From the NCBI RefSeq assembly GCF_003722315.1, contig NZ_CP033580.1:2260501-2324500 (forward strand): a DNA stretch of 64,000 nucleotides, read 5' to 3'. The notes below the pieces were generated by a model. It worked only from the letters and a program-made list of their open reading frames with translations. It did no database searches and was not told the DNA's origin. Numbering within the stretch: the first letter of the stretch is position 1; every line of letters starts with the position of its first letter. Positions 34,040 through 43,920 of the stretch are shown one piece after another. The DNA comes from Thermoanaerobacter ethanolicus JW 200 (lineage in GTDB: Bacteria > Bacillota > Thermoanaerobacteria > Thermoanaerobacterales > Thermoanaerobacteraceae). A program made the position numbers and the translations under genes.

Positions 34040-35685
34040 TAGGGATGTGCAAAATTAATTAAAATAATCATAATCAAAAACCAAAATATGTATTACATAC
34101 AATATATAGTAATCAACACTGACAATCAAACATAAAGGAAGTGGTAAGGGAAAAGAAAAGACAAAAAGAGGAGCTAAAAAAGGGCATAAATATCCTGTAG
34201 AAGTCAAATGTTAAAAAATGGCATGAAATAGATTCAATAAAAATTAGGCCGATTGCATCAAAGCAACAAGAGATCTAAACTCATCAAATTTACCCAGTTT
34301 AATAGCTACAATAGCGACAGTAAGCAAAGTAATATGGCCAAAAGTATTAAGGTTGCTGACAGAATTAATATTTCTAACATAAGCTTTTTCAAAATCTAGA
34401 GCTTTAAAGCGGGAATTATATCTTTCTGATTCAATCCTCAATTTATAGACAGCCTTAAAATATAGGGAGTCTCTATTAATAGAGGACCTATAATCAGAAG
34501 ATATAATAGCATACTTAGTACAGCCTCTATGCTTTTTGCCATTAAAATATTTAGGATGCTGAATAGGGCAGGCAGAGTCATCTTTAGAATTACAGAACTT
34601 GCAAACAAATTTTTGCTTAATAAAACCATCAAAATATTGCTTGCCATCTTTGAGCATTTTAATACCTGCTTCACAAACCATATAACCATCATCAGTCAGT
34701 GGGGGATTTTTAGAATTACGCTTGTTAAGAGGAATAAAACAATGACCATGGAGAGTATCTCTAACAAAATTATAAACTCTCTTAACATCATACCCCTTAT
34801 CGGCAATAAAATTAACATACTTAAGGTTAAACCACTTATTAGTCTTCTCAAGCAAAGATAAAGCGGCTTCAAAATCAGGGGCATCAGCGGGGGTAGTAGT
34901 TTCAGCGATGGGTAAACCAGAGATAGCATCAACAATAATGTGATTTTTATAGCCCCAATAAAACTTATAGCGTTTATTAGAAGAATCGTTAGAAGCAGAA
35001 TAAACGCCTAATTTACAATCCTTATCTGACTTAGGCTGATTATCTTTAGAGAATTTATTTTTAGAAAAAGACTTAGGGTTATTTAACTTAGTGTTAGCTT
35101 TAATAGGGGTAGAATCCATGGAAATAAACTCACCGGAGATAATACCCATATTTTTGAGGATATTGACCTGATTTTGAAAAATAGAGGTCAAATAATCATG
35201 AGAGAAGTCATTAATAAAACGGCGAAAAGTCCAATAAGAAGGAAGAGGTTTAGAAATGTCGAAGCCACAAAGATGAGCAATGATAAGATTATTGCGGAGA
35301 TAATCTAAAAGGTCAGAAATTGTGCCGAATCTTTCAGCTTTCATGACAATAAAAGCTCTAAAAAGTGCATGGTGAGAATAACCCTTACGGCCAGGACTAG
35401 AGGAAGGGAATTCAGGTATTGAAGACAGGTCAAGATTTTCAAACATAGAAGAATAGAAATCAATTTTAGACTGAGAGGTAAAGAGTTCAGGTATATTTAA
35501 AAGCAATTGAAGCTGGTACATGTAGAATTTCCTCCTTCTTAAAAAATTTTTTATAGTGTATATATAATAATTCGACAAATGGGAGGGGAAATCCTACATA
35601 AAAGATAAAAAATTCAAGAGTGATAGGAAAAAAGTATGTCTGTAGAATGGCTTAAATTAAGGCTTCTGAATTTTGCACAAGTCTA
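34040..35685 (-). mobile_element. 1646-bp insertion sequence, copy 1 (DUF772/IS1182-like)
   Basis: Ends TAGGGATGTGCAAAATT and, read inward from the right, TAGACTTGTGCAAAATT. Flanking direct repeat TTTATAAAA (34031-34039 and 35686-35694). One transposase gene. The right end is 28 bp from the pckA start codon. A second copy of the same length is at 48179-49824. Confidence 0.9.
34244..35521 (-). CDS. DDE transposase (DUF772 N-domain), copy 1
   Basis: I start at the ATG at 35521 (MYQLQLLLNIPELF), eight bases after GAAGGAGGA; 425 residues. The N-terminal DUF772-like region (H-H-A-L-F-R-A-F-I-V-M-K) is followed by F-I-S-M-D-S-T-P-I-K-A-N (first Asp), F-I-A-D-K-G-Y-D (second Asp) and an R-I-E-S-E-R-Y-N-S-R-F region with the likely Glu. 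Between them are C-K-F-C and C-P-I-Q-H, a zinc-like insertion. This layout fits IS1182-type or neighbouring IS5/IS4-related groups; I cannot fix the family further. Confidence 0.85.
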   Translation of the reverse strand: MYQLQLLLNIPELFTSQSKIDFYSSMFENLDLSSIPEFPSSSPGRKGYSHHALFRAFIVMKAERFGTISDLLDYLRNNLIIAHLCGFDISKPLPSYWTFRRFINDFSHDYLTSIFQNQVNILKNMGIISGEFISMDSTPIKANTKLNNPKSFSKNKFSKDNQPKSDKDCKLGVYSASNDSSNKRYKFYWGYKNHIIVDAISGLPIAETTTPADAPDFEAALSLLEKTNKWFNLKYVNFIADKGYDVKRVYNFVRDTLHGHCFIPLNKRNSKNPPLTDDGYMVCEAGIKMLKDGKQYFDGFIKQKFVCKFCNSKDDSACPIQHPKYFNGKKHRGCTKYAIISSDYRSSINRDSLYFKAVYKLRIESERYNSRFKALDFEKAYVRNINSVSNLNTFGHITLLTVAIVAIKLGKFDEFRSLVALMQSA

Positions 35686-35713
35686 TTTATAAAATTAAAA
35701 GGAGGCATATTAA

Positions 35714-37279
35714 ATGTACGGTCTTGAAAAATTAAATATAATCAATGTTAAAAACGTTTACCGTAATTTTCCCGTCCCTAAATTAGTTGAAGAAGCTATA
35801 AAAAGAGGAGAAGGAGTACTTGCAAATAATGGTGCTTTTAATGTTTATACCGGTAAATACACAGGTCGTTCTCCAAATGATAAATTTATTGTGGATGAAC
35901 CAGAAGTTCATGAAGATATATGGTGGGAAAATAATAAAGCTATTTCTATGGATAAATTTGAAAGGTTGTACAACCGTTTAACTGCTTATTTACAAAATCG
36001 AGACATTTTTATATTTGACGGTTTTGTAGGTGCTGACCTTCAATATAGAATTCCTATAAGAGTTATAACAGAATATGCGTATCAGAGTTTACTGGCACGC
36101 CAATTGTTCATTCGCCCTAATGAAGAAGAACTTAGAAATCACATCCCCGAATACACGCTAATTGCTGCACCAAAGTTCAACTCTATACCTGAATTAGACA
36201 ATGTAAATTCTGAAGCTTTTATTATATTAAGTTTCACTAAAAAACTAATTATAATCGGTGGCTCTCAGTATGGAGGGGAAATCAAAAAGTCAATCTTTAC
36301 CCTCATGAACTATCTAATGCCAAAACGAGGCGTGTTATCAATGCATTGCTCTGCCAATATTGGCAAAGATGGAGATACCGCCCTCTTTTTCGGCTTGTCA
36401 GGAACGGGAAAAACTACCCTCTCTGCAGACCCTCAGAGGTTTTTAATTGGAGACGATGAACACGGATGGTCAGACAAAGGCATTTTCAACTTTGAAGGAG
36501 GATGTTATGCTAAATGCATAAATCTTTCAAAAGAAAAAGAGCCTCAAATTTGGAATGCTATAAAGTTTGGCACCGTACTTGAAAACGTTGTATATGATGA
36601 AAATACAAGAGAGCTCGACTATAGCAGTGATAAAATTACAGAAAACACAAGGGCAGCCTATTCTATTGACTTTATACCTGGTGCCATCCCGAGTGGAATG
36701 GGAGGGCATCCAAAAGCAATTATATTTTTAACAGCAGACGCTTTTGGGGTTTTGCCACCGATTGCTAAACTTACAAAAGAGCAAGCGATGTATTATTTTT
36801 TATCCGGTTACACCAGCAAATTAGCGGGCACAGAGAGAGGTATCACAGAGCCACAAGCTACTTTTTCTACTTGTTTTGGAGCACCCTTTTTACCTTTAAA
36901 ACCAATGATTTATGCAAAAATGTTAGGAGAAAAAATTGAAAAACACAATGCAAAAGTTTATTTGGTAAACACTGGATGGTCTGGTGGACCTTATGGGATT
37001 GGAAACCGCATCAACTTGGCTTATACAAGAGCTATGGTGACAGCTGCATTAAATGGTTCACTGGATGACGTAGAATTTGTAAAAGACCCCATATTTAATT
37101 TAAATATACCAACTTCCTGTCCAGGAGTACCTTCAGAAATTTTGAATCCAAAAAATACATGGACTGACAAAGAAGCATATGAAAAAGCAGCAAAAAATTT
37201 AGCACTTAGATTTGCAGAAAACTTTAAAAAATACAAAGATGTAACTGAAGAAATTAAAAAATCAGGCCCAAATGTTTAA
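35714..37279 (+). CDS. pckA: Phosphoenolpyruvate carboxykinase (ATP)
   Basis: 521 residues, normal length. [11 protein letters not shown] (Walker A-like kinase-1a, about 235-245), the [11 protein letters not shown] kinase-2 metal site and the N-terminal T-G-R-S-P-N-D-K-F substrate loop are all present. It converts oxaloacetate and ATP to PEP, or the reverse in fermenters. An IS ends 28 bp upstream of the ATG, leaving only the GGAGG site from the native leader, so the original promoter is displaced. A good terminator follows. Confidence 0.97.
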   Translation: MYGLEKLNIINVKNVYRNFPVPKLVEEAIKRGEGVLANNGAFNVYTGKYTGRSPNDKFIVDEPEVHEDIWWENNKAISMDKFERLYNRLTAYLQNRDIFIFDGFVGADLQYRIPIRVITEYAYQSLLARQLFIRPNEEELRNHIPEYTLIAAPKFNSIPELDNVNSEAFIILSFTKKLIIIGGSQYGGEIKKSIFTLMNYLMPKRGVLSMHCSANIGKDGDTALFFGLSGTGKTTLSADPQRFLIGDDEHGWSDKGIFNFEGGCYAKCINLSKEKEPQIWNAIKFGTVLENVVYDENTRELDYSSDKITENTRAAYSIDFIPGAIPSGMGGHPKAIIFLTADAFGVLPPIAKLTKEQAMYYFLSGYTSKLAGTERGITEPQATFSTCFGAPFLPLKPMIYAKMLGEKIEKHNAKVYLVNTGWSGGPYGIGNRINLAYTRAMVTAALNGSLDDVEFVKDPIFNLNIPTSCPGVPSEILNPKNTWTDKEAYEKAAKNLALRFAENFKKYKDVTEEIKKSGPNV

Positions 37280-37286
37280 AAGCATA

Positions 37287-37323
37287 AAGTCTCCTTGCAG
37301 TGCGTACTGCTAGGAGACTTTTA
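37287..37323 (+). terminator. pckA terminator
   Basis: AAGTCTCCT...AGGAGACTT stem with an 18-base loop that pairs further inside, then TTATAATTTG. Confidence 0.75.
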
Positions 37324-37394
37324 TAATTTGTAGCCATTATAATATATCTTTCATATTATAAAGTAGAAGTCAACCTAAAAAAGGAGGTAAGTTT

Positions 37395-37514
37395 ATGTCT
37401 GACAAACACAAACACCATGAAAACCAATGGATTTGGATTATAATCATCATTTTGATAATTTTGTTATTTGTACCTGGCATCATCATATGGGAAGAACCTA
37501 AAAACGCTGTTTAA
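37395..37514 (+). CDS. Small single-pass membrane protein
   Basis: 39 residues: a His-rich polar head (MSDKHKHHENQW), one long Ile/Leu helix and a short acidic tail. A near-perfect AAAGGAGGT site lies seven bases upstream, and its own terminator follows, so I regard it as a real gene. It resembles in style the tiny sporulation or membrane peptides of Firmicutes. I do not recognise a named family. Confidence 0.65.
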   Translation: MSDKHKHHENQWIWIIIIILIILLFVPGIIIWEEPKNAV

Positions 37515-37546
37515 TAAAAAGGGGCAACTGCCCCTTTTTATTAAAC
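37513..37546. terminator. Bidirectional terminator
   Basis: AAAAAGGGGCA-act-TGCCCCTTTTT, flanked by A and T runs, between the small membrane protein and the convergent rarA. Confidence 0.8.
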
Positions 37547-37555
37547 AGCTCAAAA

Positions 37556-38887
37556 TTATTTTCCTTTCTTTTTTAAGTTGGTGATTTGCTCTAATCTCTT
37601 TTGTATGTCCTTCTCAAAACCAGAATCCGTCGGTACATAGTATTTCCTGTCTTTAAGATTATCCGGTAGACATTGCATATCTGTTACTTTCTCTTCAAAG
37701 TCGTGTGCATACTTATACCCTTTGCCATATCCTAATTCTTTCATAAGCTTTGTAGGAGCATTTCTTAAATGCATAGGCACACTTTCAGCAATTGTCTCTT
37801 CTGCATCTTTTTTAGCTTTATTATATGCCACGTATACCGCATTAGATTTAGGAGCTAACGCTAAATATATTGCCACCTGTGCCAGATTTACACTACATTC
37901 AGGCATTCCAATATAATGGCAAGCATTATATGCTGCAACAGCCATTTCAAGAGCTTGAGGATCTGCAAGCCCAATATCTTCAGAGGCAAAGCGTATCATC
38001 CTTCTTGCGACATAGAGAGGGTCTTCTCCCGCTTCTAACATCCTTGCAAGCCAATACACTGCCGCATCCCAATCGCTATTTCTTAAAGATTTGTGAAAAG
38101 CTGATATTAAATTATAGTGCTCCTCTCCCTCTTTATCATACAGTAAAGTCTTTTTTTGCATTGCATCTGCTAATATATCATCTGTAACAATTCTTTTCCC
38201 TTCAATTACCTCTGCTGCCATAACTGCAATCTCCAATGTATTTAAAGCAACTCTCGCATCTCCATTTGCAAAAAGTGCAATCTTCTTAAGCTGATCTCCG
38301 CTAATTTCTATATCATACATTCCAAGACCTCTTTCTTTATCCCTTAAAGCTCTTTTAAGTAGTACAAGTAAATCTTCTTCTGTAAGAGGTTTCATGACAA
38401 AAACTTTAGAACGAGACAAAAGCGCTGAATTTACCTCAAAAGAAGGATTTTCTGTAGTTGCACCAATTAATATTATGTTTCCTTTTTCCACATGAGGCAA
38501 AAAAGCATCCTGCTGAGCTTTATTAAAGCGATGAATTTCATCAATAAATACAACAGTTCTAGTTCCATACATAGCATCCAATTCAGCTTTTGCCATTATC
38601 TCCTTTATCTCTTTGATTCCTGATAAAACAGCACTAAAGGTGATAAATTTAGAATTTGTCATATTGGCTATAATCATAGCAAGGGTAGTTTTACCTACCC
38701 CTGGCGGCCCCCACAAAATCATTGAAGTAATATTGTCCTTTTCAATCAATTCCCTAAGTAATTTCCCTTTACCTAAAAGATGTTCTTGACCTACAAACTC
38801 ATCCAAAGTTTTGGGTCTCATCCTGTCGGCCAAAGGTTTATTTTTTTTCACTTCATTATCAAATATAGATGCTTGTTTGTATTCCAT
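37556..38887 (-). CDS. rarA: Replication-associated recombination protein A (RarA/MgsA ATPase)
   Basis: 443 residues. N-terminal [14 protein letters not shown], Walker [10 protein letters not shown] (about 60-68), Walker [16 protein letters not shown] and sensor 1 G-A-T-T-E-N-P define the WRNIP1/Mgs1/RarA clamp-loader-like AAA+ family. The C-terminal part is the tetramerisation domain. It acts at stalled or gapped replication forks. Immediately upstream, 13 bp away and co-oriented, is a HIRAN-domain gene. Confidence 0.96.
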   Translation of the reverse strand: MEYKQASIFDNEVKKNKPLADRMRPKTLDEFVGQEHLLGKGKLLRELIEKDNITSMILWGPPGVGKTTLAMIIANMTNSKFITFSAVLSGIKEIKEIMAKAELDAMYGTRTVVFIDEIHRFNKAQQDAFLPHVEKGNIILIGATTENPSFEVNSALLSRSKVFVMKPLTEEDLLVLLKRALRDKERGLGMYDIEISGDQLKKIALFANGDARVALNTLEIAVMAAEVIEGKRIVTDDILADAMQKKTLLYDKEGEEHYNLISAFHKSLRNSDWDAAVYWLARMLEAGEDPLYVARRMIRFASEDIGLADPQALEMAVAAYNACHYIGMPECSVNLAQVAIYLALAPKSNAVYVAYNKAKKDAEETIAESVPMHLRNAPTKLMKELGYGKGYKYAHDFEEKVTDMQCLPDNLKDRKYYVPTDSGFEKDIQKRLEQITNLKKKGK

Positions 38888-38900
38888 ATTTTCTCACCAT

Positions 38901-39281
38901 CTAAGTTTTATTTTTGTACTTTTTCTTTCTTTTTTCTTTTAGTCGGAACTTTATAGTAACTTTTACAAAGTCCTCTTCTAAAAATTCTGCAATAGCAAGG
39001 TCCTTTGTCACAAATTTTACCACAGCAAAGGCATGACTCCCAAATCTATCGTAAATTCGCCCTGCACTATAACAACCTCTTGGAACAGTTCCAACACTAT
39101 TAGCTACATATCCTACTTGTCCTAATGGGGCAAGGGTAACAGATATTGCTTCATCATCATAGTCATTGTACAAATCCTTTTCTAATCTTACAATCGTGCC
39201 TGGTTTCAAAACTTTTGTGCCGTAATAATATTGACATCCAGTTATTGCAATATAAATAGATTCCACCTCATACACTCCCAA
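38901..39281 (-). CDS. Stand-alone HIRAN-domain protein
   Basis: About 120 residues; the start is uncertain because TTG at 39281 and GTG codons further in (39275, 39266) are all possible. The HIRAN fold is suggested by I-Y-I-A-I-T-G-C-Q-Y-Y-Y-G, V-R-L-E-K-D-L-Y-N-D-Y-D-D-E-A-I-S-V and G-Q-V-G-Y-V-A-N-S. HIRAN domains in HLTF/Rad5 bind 3' DNA ends at forks. Here the domain stands alone with a basic tail (K-E-K-R-K-K-K-Y-K-N-K). Its position 13 bp before rarA suggests a shared role at stalled forks. Confidence 0.75.
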   Translation of the reverse strand: MGVYEVESIYIAITGCQYYYGTKVLKPGTIVRLEKDLYNDYDDEAISVTLAPLGQVGYVANSVGTVPRGCYSAGRIYDRFGSHAFAVVKFVTKDLAIAEFLEEDFVKVTIKFRLKEKRKKKYKNKT

Positions 39282-39305
39282 CTTGATTTTAATTAAAATT
39301 ATATT

Positions 39306-39914
39306 TTATTTTACCATTTTGGCCTTTAAAACAATATTCATATCATTCTTTCTTTTATATAAAAGCACAGCAAAGTTGAGCATCCACAGTAAAAGTAAAT
39401 AACTTTCAACACTACTCAAAAACAACAGCCCACCTAGAATACCAAAACCTACAAGGTCTAATACAGCATCTATTTCAGGTATAGAAGGCTTTCCTCTATT
39501 ATACCGCCTCTCACCTAATTTTAAAATACCTAAAATGACAGCATAGGTCAAAGAAGCTTTAAAACGAGTAATGGCACTCCACACTCCAAAAGTAGTGGCT
39601 AATGCTTTGCCCCCTTTAAATTTTAAAAAGGGTGAAAAAGCGTGGCCTAAAATAGGAGCTATTGCCACAATTGCAATAGCATTTCCTGTAACATACCCTT
39701 TTTCAAGAAAATACACCAGCGGAAAATAGCCCTTCATAAAATCAAAAGTAGCGCCAACGACTCCCATTTTAAAGCCTGCTGCATGACCTAAATTGAAAGC
39801 TCCGGGATTTCCATCCCTCACTTCTTCTAATCTTTTTCCCAGCATAAGCCCCATCCAATATGAAAACATCAATGAACCACAGCCAAACTCCAATATGCTG
39901 AGCAGAATAATCAT
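39306..39914 (-). CDS. PlsY-like membrane acyltransferase family protein, divergent
   Basis: 202 residues with about five to six membrane helices. R-D-G-N-P-G-A-F-N-L replaces the PlsY G-S-G-N-x-G-A-T-N phosphate loop, and K-G-G-K-A-L-A-T-T-F-G is close to the PlsY G-G-K-G-V-A-T loop. The family acylates glycerol 3-phosphate using acyl phosphate. Changes in both loops and the partner gene suggest another acceptor. Its start overlaps the stop of the glycosyltransferase gene by four bases, so the two act together. Confidence 0.75.
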   Translation of the reverse strand: MIILLSILEFGCGSLMFSYWMGLMLGKRLEEVRDGNPGAFNLGHAAGFKMGVVGATFDFMKGYFPLVYFLEKGYVTGNAIAIVAIAPILGHAFSPFLKFKGGKALATTFGVWSAITRFKASLTYAVILGILKLGERRYNRGKPSIPEIDAVLDLVGFGILGGLLFLSSVESYLLLLWMLNFAVLLYKRKNDMNIVLKAKMVK

Positions 39915-41011
39915 ACATTATTCCTTCTTTCTACACTTATTTCCCTACCCTTCCATAAAACTTTTTTCTTAAATGCCACCTGATAAAAGGAATGTAAAGT
40001 TACTAGTATAAAAAAGGCTGTCGAAATAAAATGAAAAATAGGAATAAATATACCAAATCTTCCTGTATACTTTGTAAAATATAGTATTTGCAGAGTATAA
40101 AAAAGATAGCCAATTTCGTAAAAAATAGCAATAGGCGAATGAGAAAAAACCAAAAAAGGAGTTATAAATCCCACTAATACAAGTCCTAAAAGCCATAAAA
40201 CTATCAAGAAAATCGTTCCAAAACTTAAAGTATTTGCACTCAAAATTGCTCCTTTGCTAAATCCCTGTATTTCGCTTATAATACCATAAGGGTACATCCT
40301 AAAAGAGACAAGGTCATATCCAATAAAATTTTTAATGTTAATTTTGGCATCTGAGAACTTTTTACCTAAATTAAGGTCATCTAATAGCTCTCCCTTTACA
40401 CTATAGTGCCCTTTAACTTTCTCATAATTCTCCCTATCCACTACTATACATGATCCATATAAGCCTTTTGGACTTTTTCTTTCAAAAGGAGAAGTAAAAG
40501 CAAATATCCCTAAAATATTAGTTATAAGAGCAAGCCTTTCATAAAACTTATCTGTGTAATGATAAGGAATTACAGATATTGCTCCCCCAACTTTCACCTG
40601 TTCCTTAAGAAGAGACTCTACTGCAAAAGGAGATAGTCTCACATCTGCATCAAGGAAAATAAGTACATCTCCACTAGACTCCAAAAAGCCATTCCACAAA
40701 GCCCAATTTTTCCCTGTCCATCCTTTAGGTAATTCCCTATTTTTTATCACTTTAGCTCCAAAAGTTTTAGCTATTTCGCTTGTATAATCCTCAGAAAAAT
40801 CATCAACTACAATTATTTCATAAGGCTTATAAGTTTGTTTTTGTAGACTATCAAGAAGATATGGTAAATTTTTTTCTTCATTTCTAGCAGGAATAATTAC
40901 AGAAACCCTTACATTACCAGTATAATATTGAACACCATTTTTAATAATAACTCGTGAAAATAATATAAAACCACTAATAACTCCTATAATTGATAAAATC
41001 AAAACAGTCAT
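39911..41011 (-). CDS. Membrane-bound family 2 glycosyltransferase
   Basis: 366 residues. An N-terminal anchor helix (2-22) precedes the GT-A domain: V-S-V-I-I-P-A-R-N-E-E-K-N-L-P (about 36-50), V-V-D-D-F-S-E-D, and F-L-D-A-D-V (DXD-type). Two or three further helices occupy about 260-345. It resembles CrtQ-like glycosyltransferases acting on lipid-linked acceptors. With the PlsY-like partner it may glycosylate, then acylate, a membrane lipid. That link is inference from the overlapping genes. Confidence 0.85.
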   Translation of the reverse strand: MTVLILSIIGVISGFILFSRVIIKNGVQYYTGNVRVSVIIPARNEEKNLPYLLDSLQKQTYKPYEIIVVDDFSEDYTSEIAKTFGAKVIKNRELPKGWTGKNWALWNGFLESSGDVLIFLDADVRLSPFAVESLLKEQVKVGGAISVIPYHYTDKFYERLALITNILGIFAFTSPFERKSPKGLYGSCIVVDRENYEKVKGHYSVKGELLDDLNLGKKFSDAKINIKNFIGYDLVSFRMYPYGIISEIQGFSKGAILSANTLSFGTIFLIVLWLLGLVLVGFITPFLVFSHSPIAIFYEIGYLFYTLQILYFTKYTGRFGIFIPIFHFISTAFFILVTLHSFYQVAFKKKVLWKGREISVERRNNV

Positions 41012-41147
41012 ACAAGACCCTCTTTTATTTTAATTTTAGAAATTTTTTAAAAACACTTTTTTAGTCTTTTCATCTCCTTCCAATAAATGAATAAATACTT
41101 CTTATACTGAACACAATAAGGTTTGTATAGGAAGAGGAGGTGATAAC

Positions 41148-41246
41148 ATGACAAAATGGACTCCTTCTATAGGTTGGGGTTGGTGGCTTCTTATCCATAT
41201 AATAGCTATACCTTTACTGATTTACATTGGAATAAGTTTAAAATAA
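41148..41246 (+). CDS. Tiny Trp-rich membrane peptide
   Basis: 32 residues (MTKWTPSIGWGWWLLIHIIA...), one membrane helix, with a perfect AGGAGGTGA site six bases before the ATG. There is nothing else in this 300-bp divergent gap. I do not know its function. Confidence 0.55.
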   Translation: MTKWTPSIGWGWWLLIHIIAIPLLIYIGISLK

Positions 41247-41311
41247 ATAAAATTAAATCCCCCTTTCCTTTATTTATAAAAAACCGTGCCATATAAAAGG
41301 AAAATAAGAAG

Positions 41312-41881
41312 CTAATTCTTTCTTCTAAAAAGCTGTTTAATTAGTATGACCGGTACAAATACAAATATGCCAAACACTACTCCTAATTCATTTCCCAATG
41401 TGCTGTTAGGAAGAGGTTTACCTCCTAATCTTCTTCTTAAAGCATGAAAAGCATTGCCATGAGTATTACCTACCATAATAGCTCTTATAGCGTTCATAAT
41501 GCTATAAGTATAGTCCTCTCCATAAGTCTCCAAAAGTCTTTTATAGGCATCTGGATCAGGATGTCCTGCAGTCTCAGCATAATGCTCAGCAAACATTAAA
41601 GCTACCACTTGGTCTTCCGGAACATCTCCAAATTCTCCATTTAACAAATTTTTTATCTCTTCCTTTGACATACCTGACTTCAAAGCCTCTTTGGCGTGAA
41701 AATAACTGCAATAGGGGCAACCATTCACTTGTGTTACCGCCAGCATAATCCTTTCCATAAAATCTTTGCTTAACTTCACTTTTTTAGAAGGTTTAGGCTG
41801 CCCTCCATGGGTCAATAAATCTTCTACAAACTTATAAAATGTTTTTACATCGTATATTCTATTTGCCTTTTCTTCTGACAC
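41312..41881 (-). CDS. Carboxymuconolactone decarboxylase (AhpD-like) family protein
   Basis: 189 residues. The active-site motif is V-N-G-C-P-Y-C-S-Y-F-H-A-K-E-A-L (C-x2-C...H) near 55-70, as in AhpD-type peroxidase reductants. A second half with H-A-L-R-R-R-L-G and a C-terminal membrane helix (V-V-F-G-I-F-V-F-V-P-V-I-L-I) is unusual for the family and would tether it to the membrane. It is monocistronic. An antioxidant role is inferred from the motif only. Confidence 0.85.
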   Translation of the reverse strand: MSEEKANRIYDVKTFYKFVEDLLTHGGQPKPSKKVKLSKDFMERIMLAVTQVNGCPYCSYFHAKEALKSGMSKEEIKNLLNGEFGDVPEDQVVALMFAEHYAETAGHPDPDAYKRLLETYGEDYTYSIMNAIRAIMVGNTHGNAFHALRRRLGGKPLPNSTLGNELGVVFGIFVFVPVILIKQLFRRKN

Positions 41882-41961
41882 TTTTACTACCTCCAGTTTT
41901 ATATTTTAGTATTCACACTTATTATACTCTATTATTGGAATAAAAAAAATTTGTCATAAAT

Positions 41962-43164
41962 TTAACTAAAAATAATCCTACCTAATTCTTTTATGACTTC
42001 ACTTTTTGTAAACAAAGAAAGCACATCCACTTTTTTAATTATTTTCTCGATTATATTGCCCTCTTCTTCCTCTTCCTCTATTCTAACTTTTCTCTTTATT
42101 TCTTCTATAAGTTCAGCATAGGTGTAAACTTTAAACCTATCTACATCATAGGTTTCTGCTAAATTTTCTAACAATGCTAAAAATATTTCTTCGTAATCAG
42201 CAGTATCTTTTAAGTCCAAGATTCCACAAAGTCTTGGCATTATAAATTCAAACAAAGCCCTTTTGTCAGGTATTTCTTGATTGATTCTAAAAATCTCCTT
42301 TATATCTTTTATTTTCTCCCCTTCTAAGTTTAAAAGATAATTTATAAAAAATTCTTCTTTTTCCTCTGGGTGTATATAATATTTATATCCTTTTAGTCCT
42401 TTTAAAGCTTTTAGACCATCAAAGTACCCTAATTTAAGATTATACCTGGAAAGATTTTTATCAAAATCTAATATCCCTCCTAAATCCTCTTTTGGAGAAA
42501 TGACCAAAACATTTAAGCCTTTAAAATCAAGTTTCCTCATGATTCCAAAGCTTCCTGTCCTTATGACTATCAAGTCCTTATATCCCTTGTCCATTAGCAA
42601 ATTAGCAGGAAGATTGTTGTATATCCCTCCGTCAATATACTTTTTTCCATCAATTTTTTCCCTCTTAAAAACAGGCAAGTAAGCGCTTGCCATCAAATAA
42701 TCTACCAATTTCCCTTGAGGAATGTCTTCAATGTATAATTCCAACGGCTTTAAATCACTTAAAGACACTGTCACAATGCCAAAATCCTTCCCTGACCTTC
42801 TTATCTTGTCTTCATCTATAACTTCTTGTAATAAATTCCTCAAAGGAGTTATATCTAAGCCTCCATCTCCAATGATGCCTTTTAATCTTTGAACTAATAA
42901 AAGGATATCTTCTCTTTCCAGCTTACCCTTTTTCAATTTCTCTATCTCTTCATCCTCAGCCTTTATGACTTTGGAATAAGAAATATCATACCATAGCTCA
43001 TAAGCCTTTTCAAAATCTCCTTGCACTAATACAGCCCCATTTAAAGCGCCTACAGAAGTGCCTGCAATTCCTCCTACTTCTATTCCTTCCTCTATCAGTG
43101 CCTTATAAACTCCTATTTGATAGGCCCCTCTCGCTCCTCCACCTTCTAATACTACTCCATACAT
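41962..43164 (-). CDS. Patatin-like phospholipase
   Basis: 400 residues. The oxyanion loop E-G-G-G-A-R-G-A-Y-Q-I-G (about 7-18), the nucleophile elbow G-T-S-V-G (Ser about 41) and the catalytic dyad D-G-G-I (about 175) are present. It is of the RssA/YchK type with a C-terminal about 150-residue helical extension rich in Glu and Lys. It probably hydrolyses acyl esters of phospholipids at the membrane. It has no evident operon partner. Confidence 0.93.
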   Translation of the reverse strand: MYGVVLEGGGARGAYQIGVYKALIEEGIEVGGIAGTSVGALNGAVLVQGDFEKAYELWYDISYSKVIKAEDEEIEKLKKGKLEREDILLLVQRLKGIIGDGGLDITPLRNLLQEVIDEDKIRRSGKDFGIVTVSLSDLKPLELYIEDIPQGKLVDYLMASAYLPVFKREKIDGKKYIDGGIYNNLPANLLMDKGYKDLIVIRTGSFGIMRKLDFKGLNVLVISPKEDLGGILDFDKNLSRYNLKLGYFDGLKALKGLKGYKYYIHPEEKEEFFINYLLNLEGEKIKDIKEIFRINQEIPDKRALFEFIMPRLCGILDLKDTADYEEIFLALLENLAETYDVDRFKVYTYAELIEEIKRKVRIEEEEEEGNIIEKIIKKVDVLSLFTKSEVIKELGRIIFS

Positions 43165-43230
43165 TTTATATCCCTGCCTTTTCGCTACTTTGCACTATTA
43201 AGTATACCATATATTACCTAGAAAATAAAT

Positions 43231-43271
43231 AAAAGCAGATAGCCATTCATTCTCCCAAAACTATCTGCTTT
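43231..43271 (-). terminator. Terminator of the frameshifted gene downstream of the HTH protein
   Basis: AAAGCAGATAG and CTATCTGCTTT form an 11-base-pair stem, and the minus strand continues TTATTTATTTTC. Confidence 0.7.
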
Positions 43272-43275
43272 CTTA

Positions 43276-43876
43276 TTAAAATTGAAATTCAGAAAAGCTT
43301 TCTACAAATCTATCAATAGCTTTTAACCTTTCTTTAACCTGTAAATCTATTTTTCCACGTTCACATAAATCCGTCAATAGATAAAGCAAATATTCATCTC
43401 TTGCAAAAATCCTTCTGGGCTTTCCTATATTTAAAATATAATTGATTACCATATCTAAAACCATATTGGACCTCATCATCTTCAGGAGTAAGTAAATATT
43501 GATCTATTACCATTTCTGTTCGGGAATCAGCTAAAATACAACTTCTAATAGCAATAGGCCGTTCATACCGTTTATCTCTTATTGTACTATTTACATAAGC
43601 TATATCCATCTCTATGTCAGTCCCCGTATTTTTTTGCTTGGCAATCCTCGATAAAAGCAATTCATCTTTTAATACAGGAATTAAGTATTTCCTTTCTGGA
43701 ATAACAAGAGGAGCAGCATGAGTAATCCATGTATTTTGTTGTTTACCATACCTATGAACTAAGGTTTCTCCTGCTTCAAAATCTACTTTAATGTCCTTTT
43801 CAATAAAATCTTGAAGAGCCATAAATAAATGCTTAAATACTTCAGTTTCTTTTAATACTTCTTCCTCATCTAGCAT
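43276..43876 (-). pseudogene. Uncharacterised protein, frameshifted
   Basis: Two overlapping frames appear to be one gene of about 195 codons. The first (from 43876, MLDEEEVLKETEVFKHLFMA) is well formed up to about LLTPEDDE. The second then continues with VLDMVINYILNIGKPRRIFARDEYLLYLLTDLCERGKIDL. The shift is between about 43440 and 43490. The second half resembles in pattern the helical segment with G-[KR]-P-x-x-I-x-x-R-D-E seen in some plasmid-borne DUF6930/DUF7309-type proteins. I cannot name a function. It is 45 bp after the helix-turn-helix gene, so it is probably co-transcribed. Confidence 0.55.
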
Positions 43877-43920
43877 ACAGAAGTTAGATTTAGTTTAAAT
43901 ACTGATAAAGTCATTAAAGA

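Noticed and set aside
35641-35714. Complete outward promoter at the IS end driving pckA
   Set aside because: Only a TTGCAC -35-like box is seen; no convincing -10 at 16-18 bp, so it is kept as a hypothesis and not listed as a feature.
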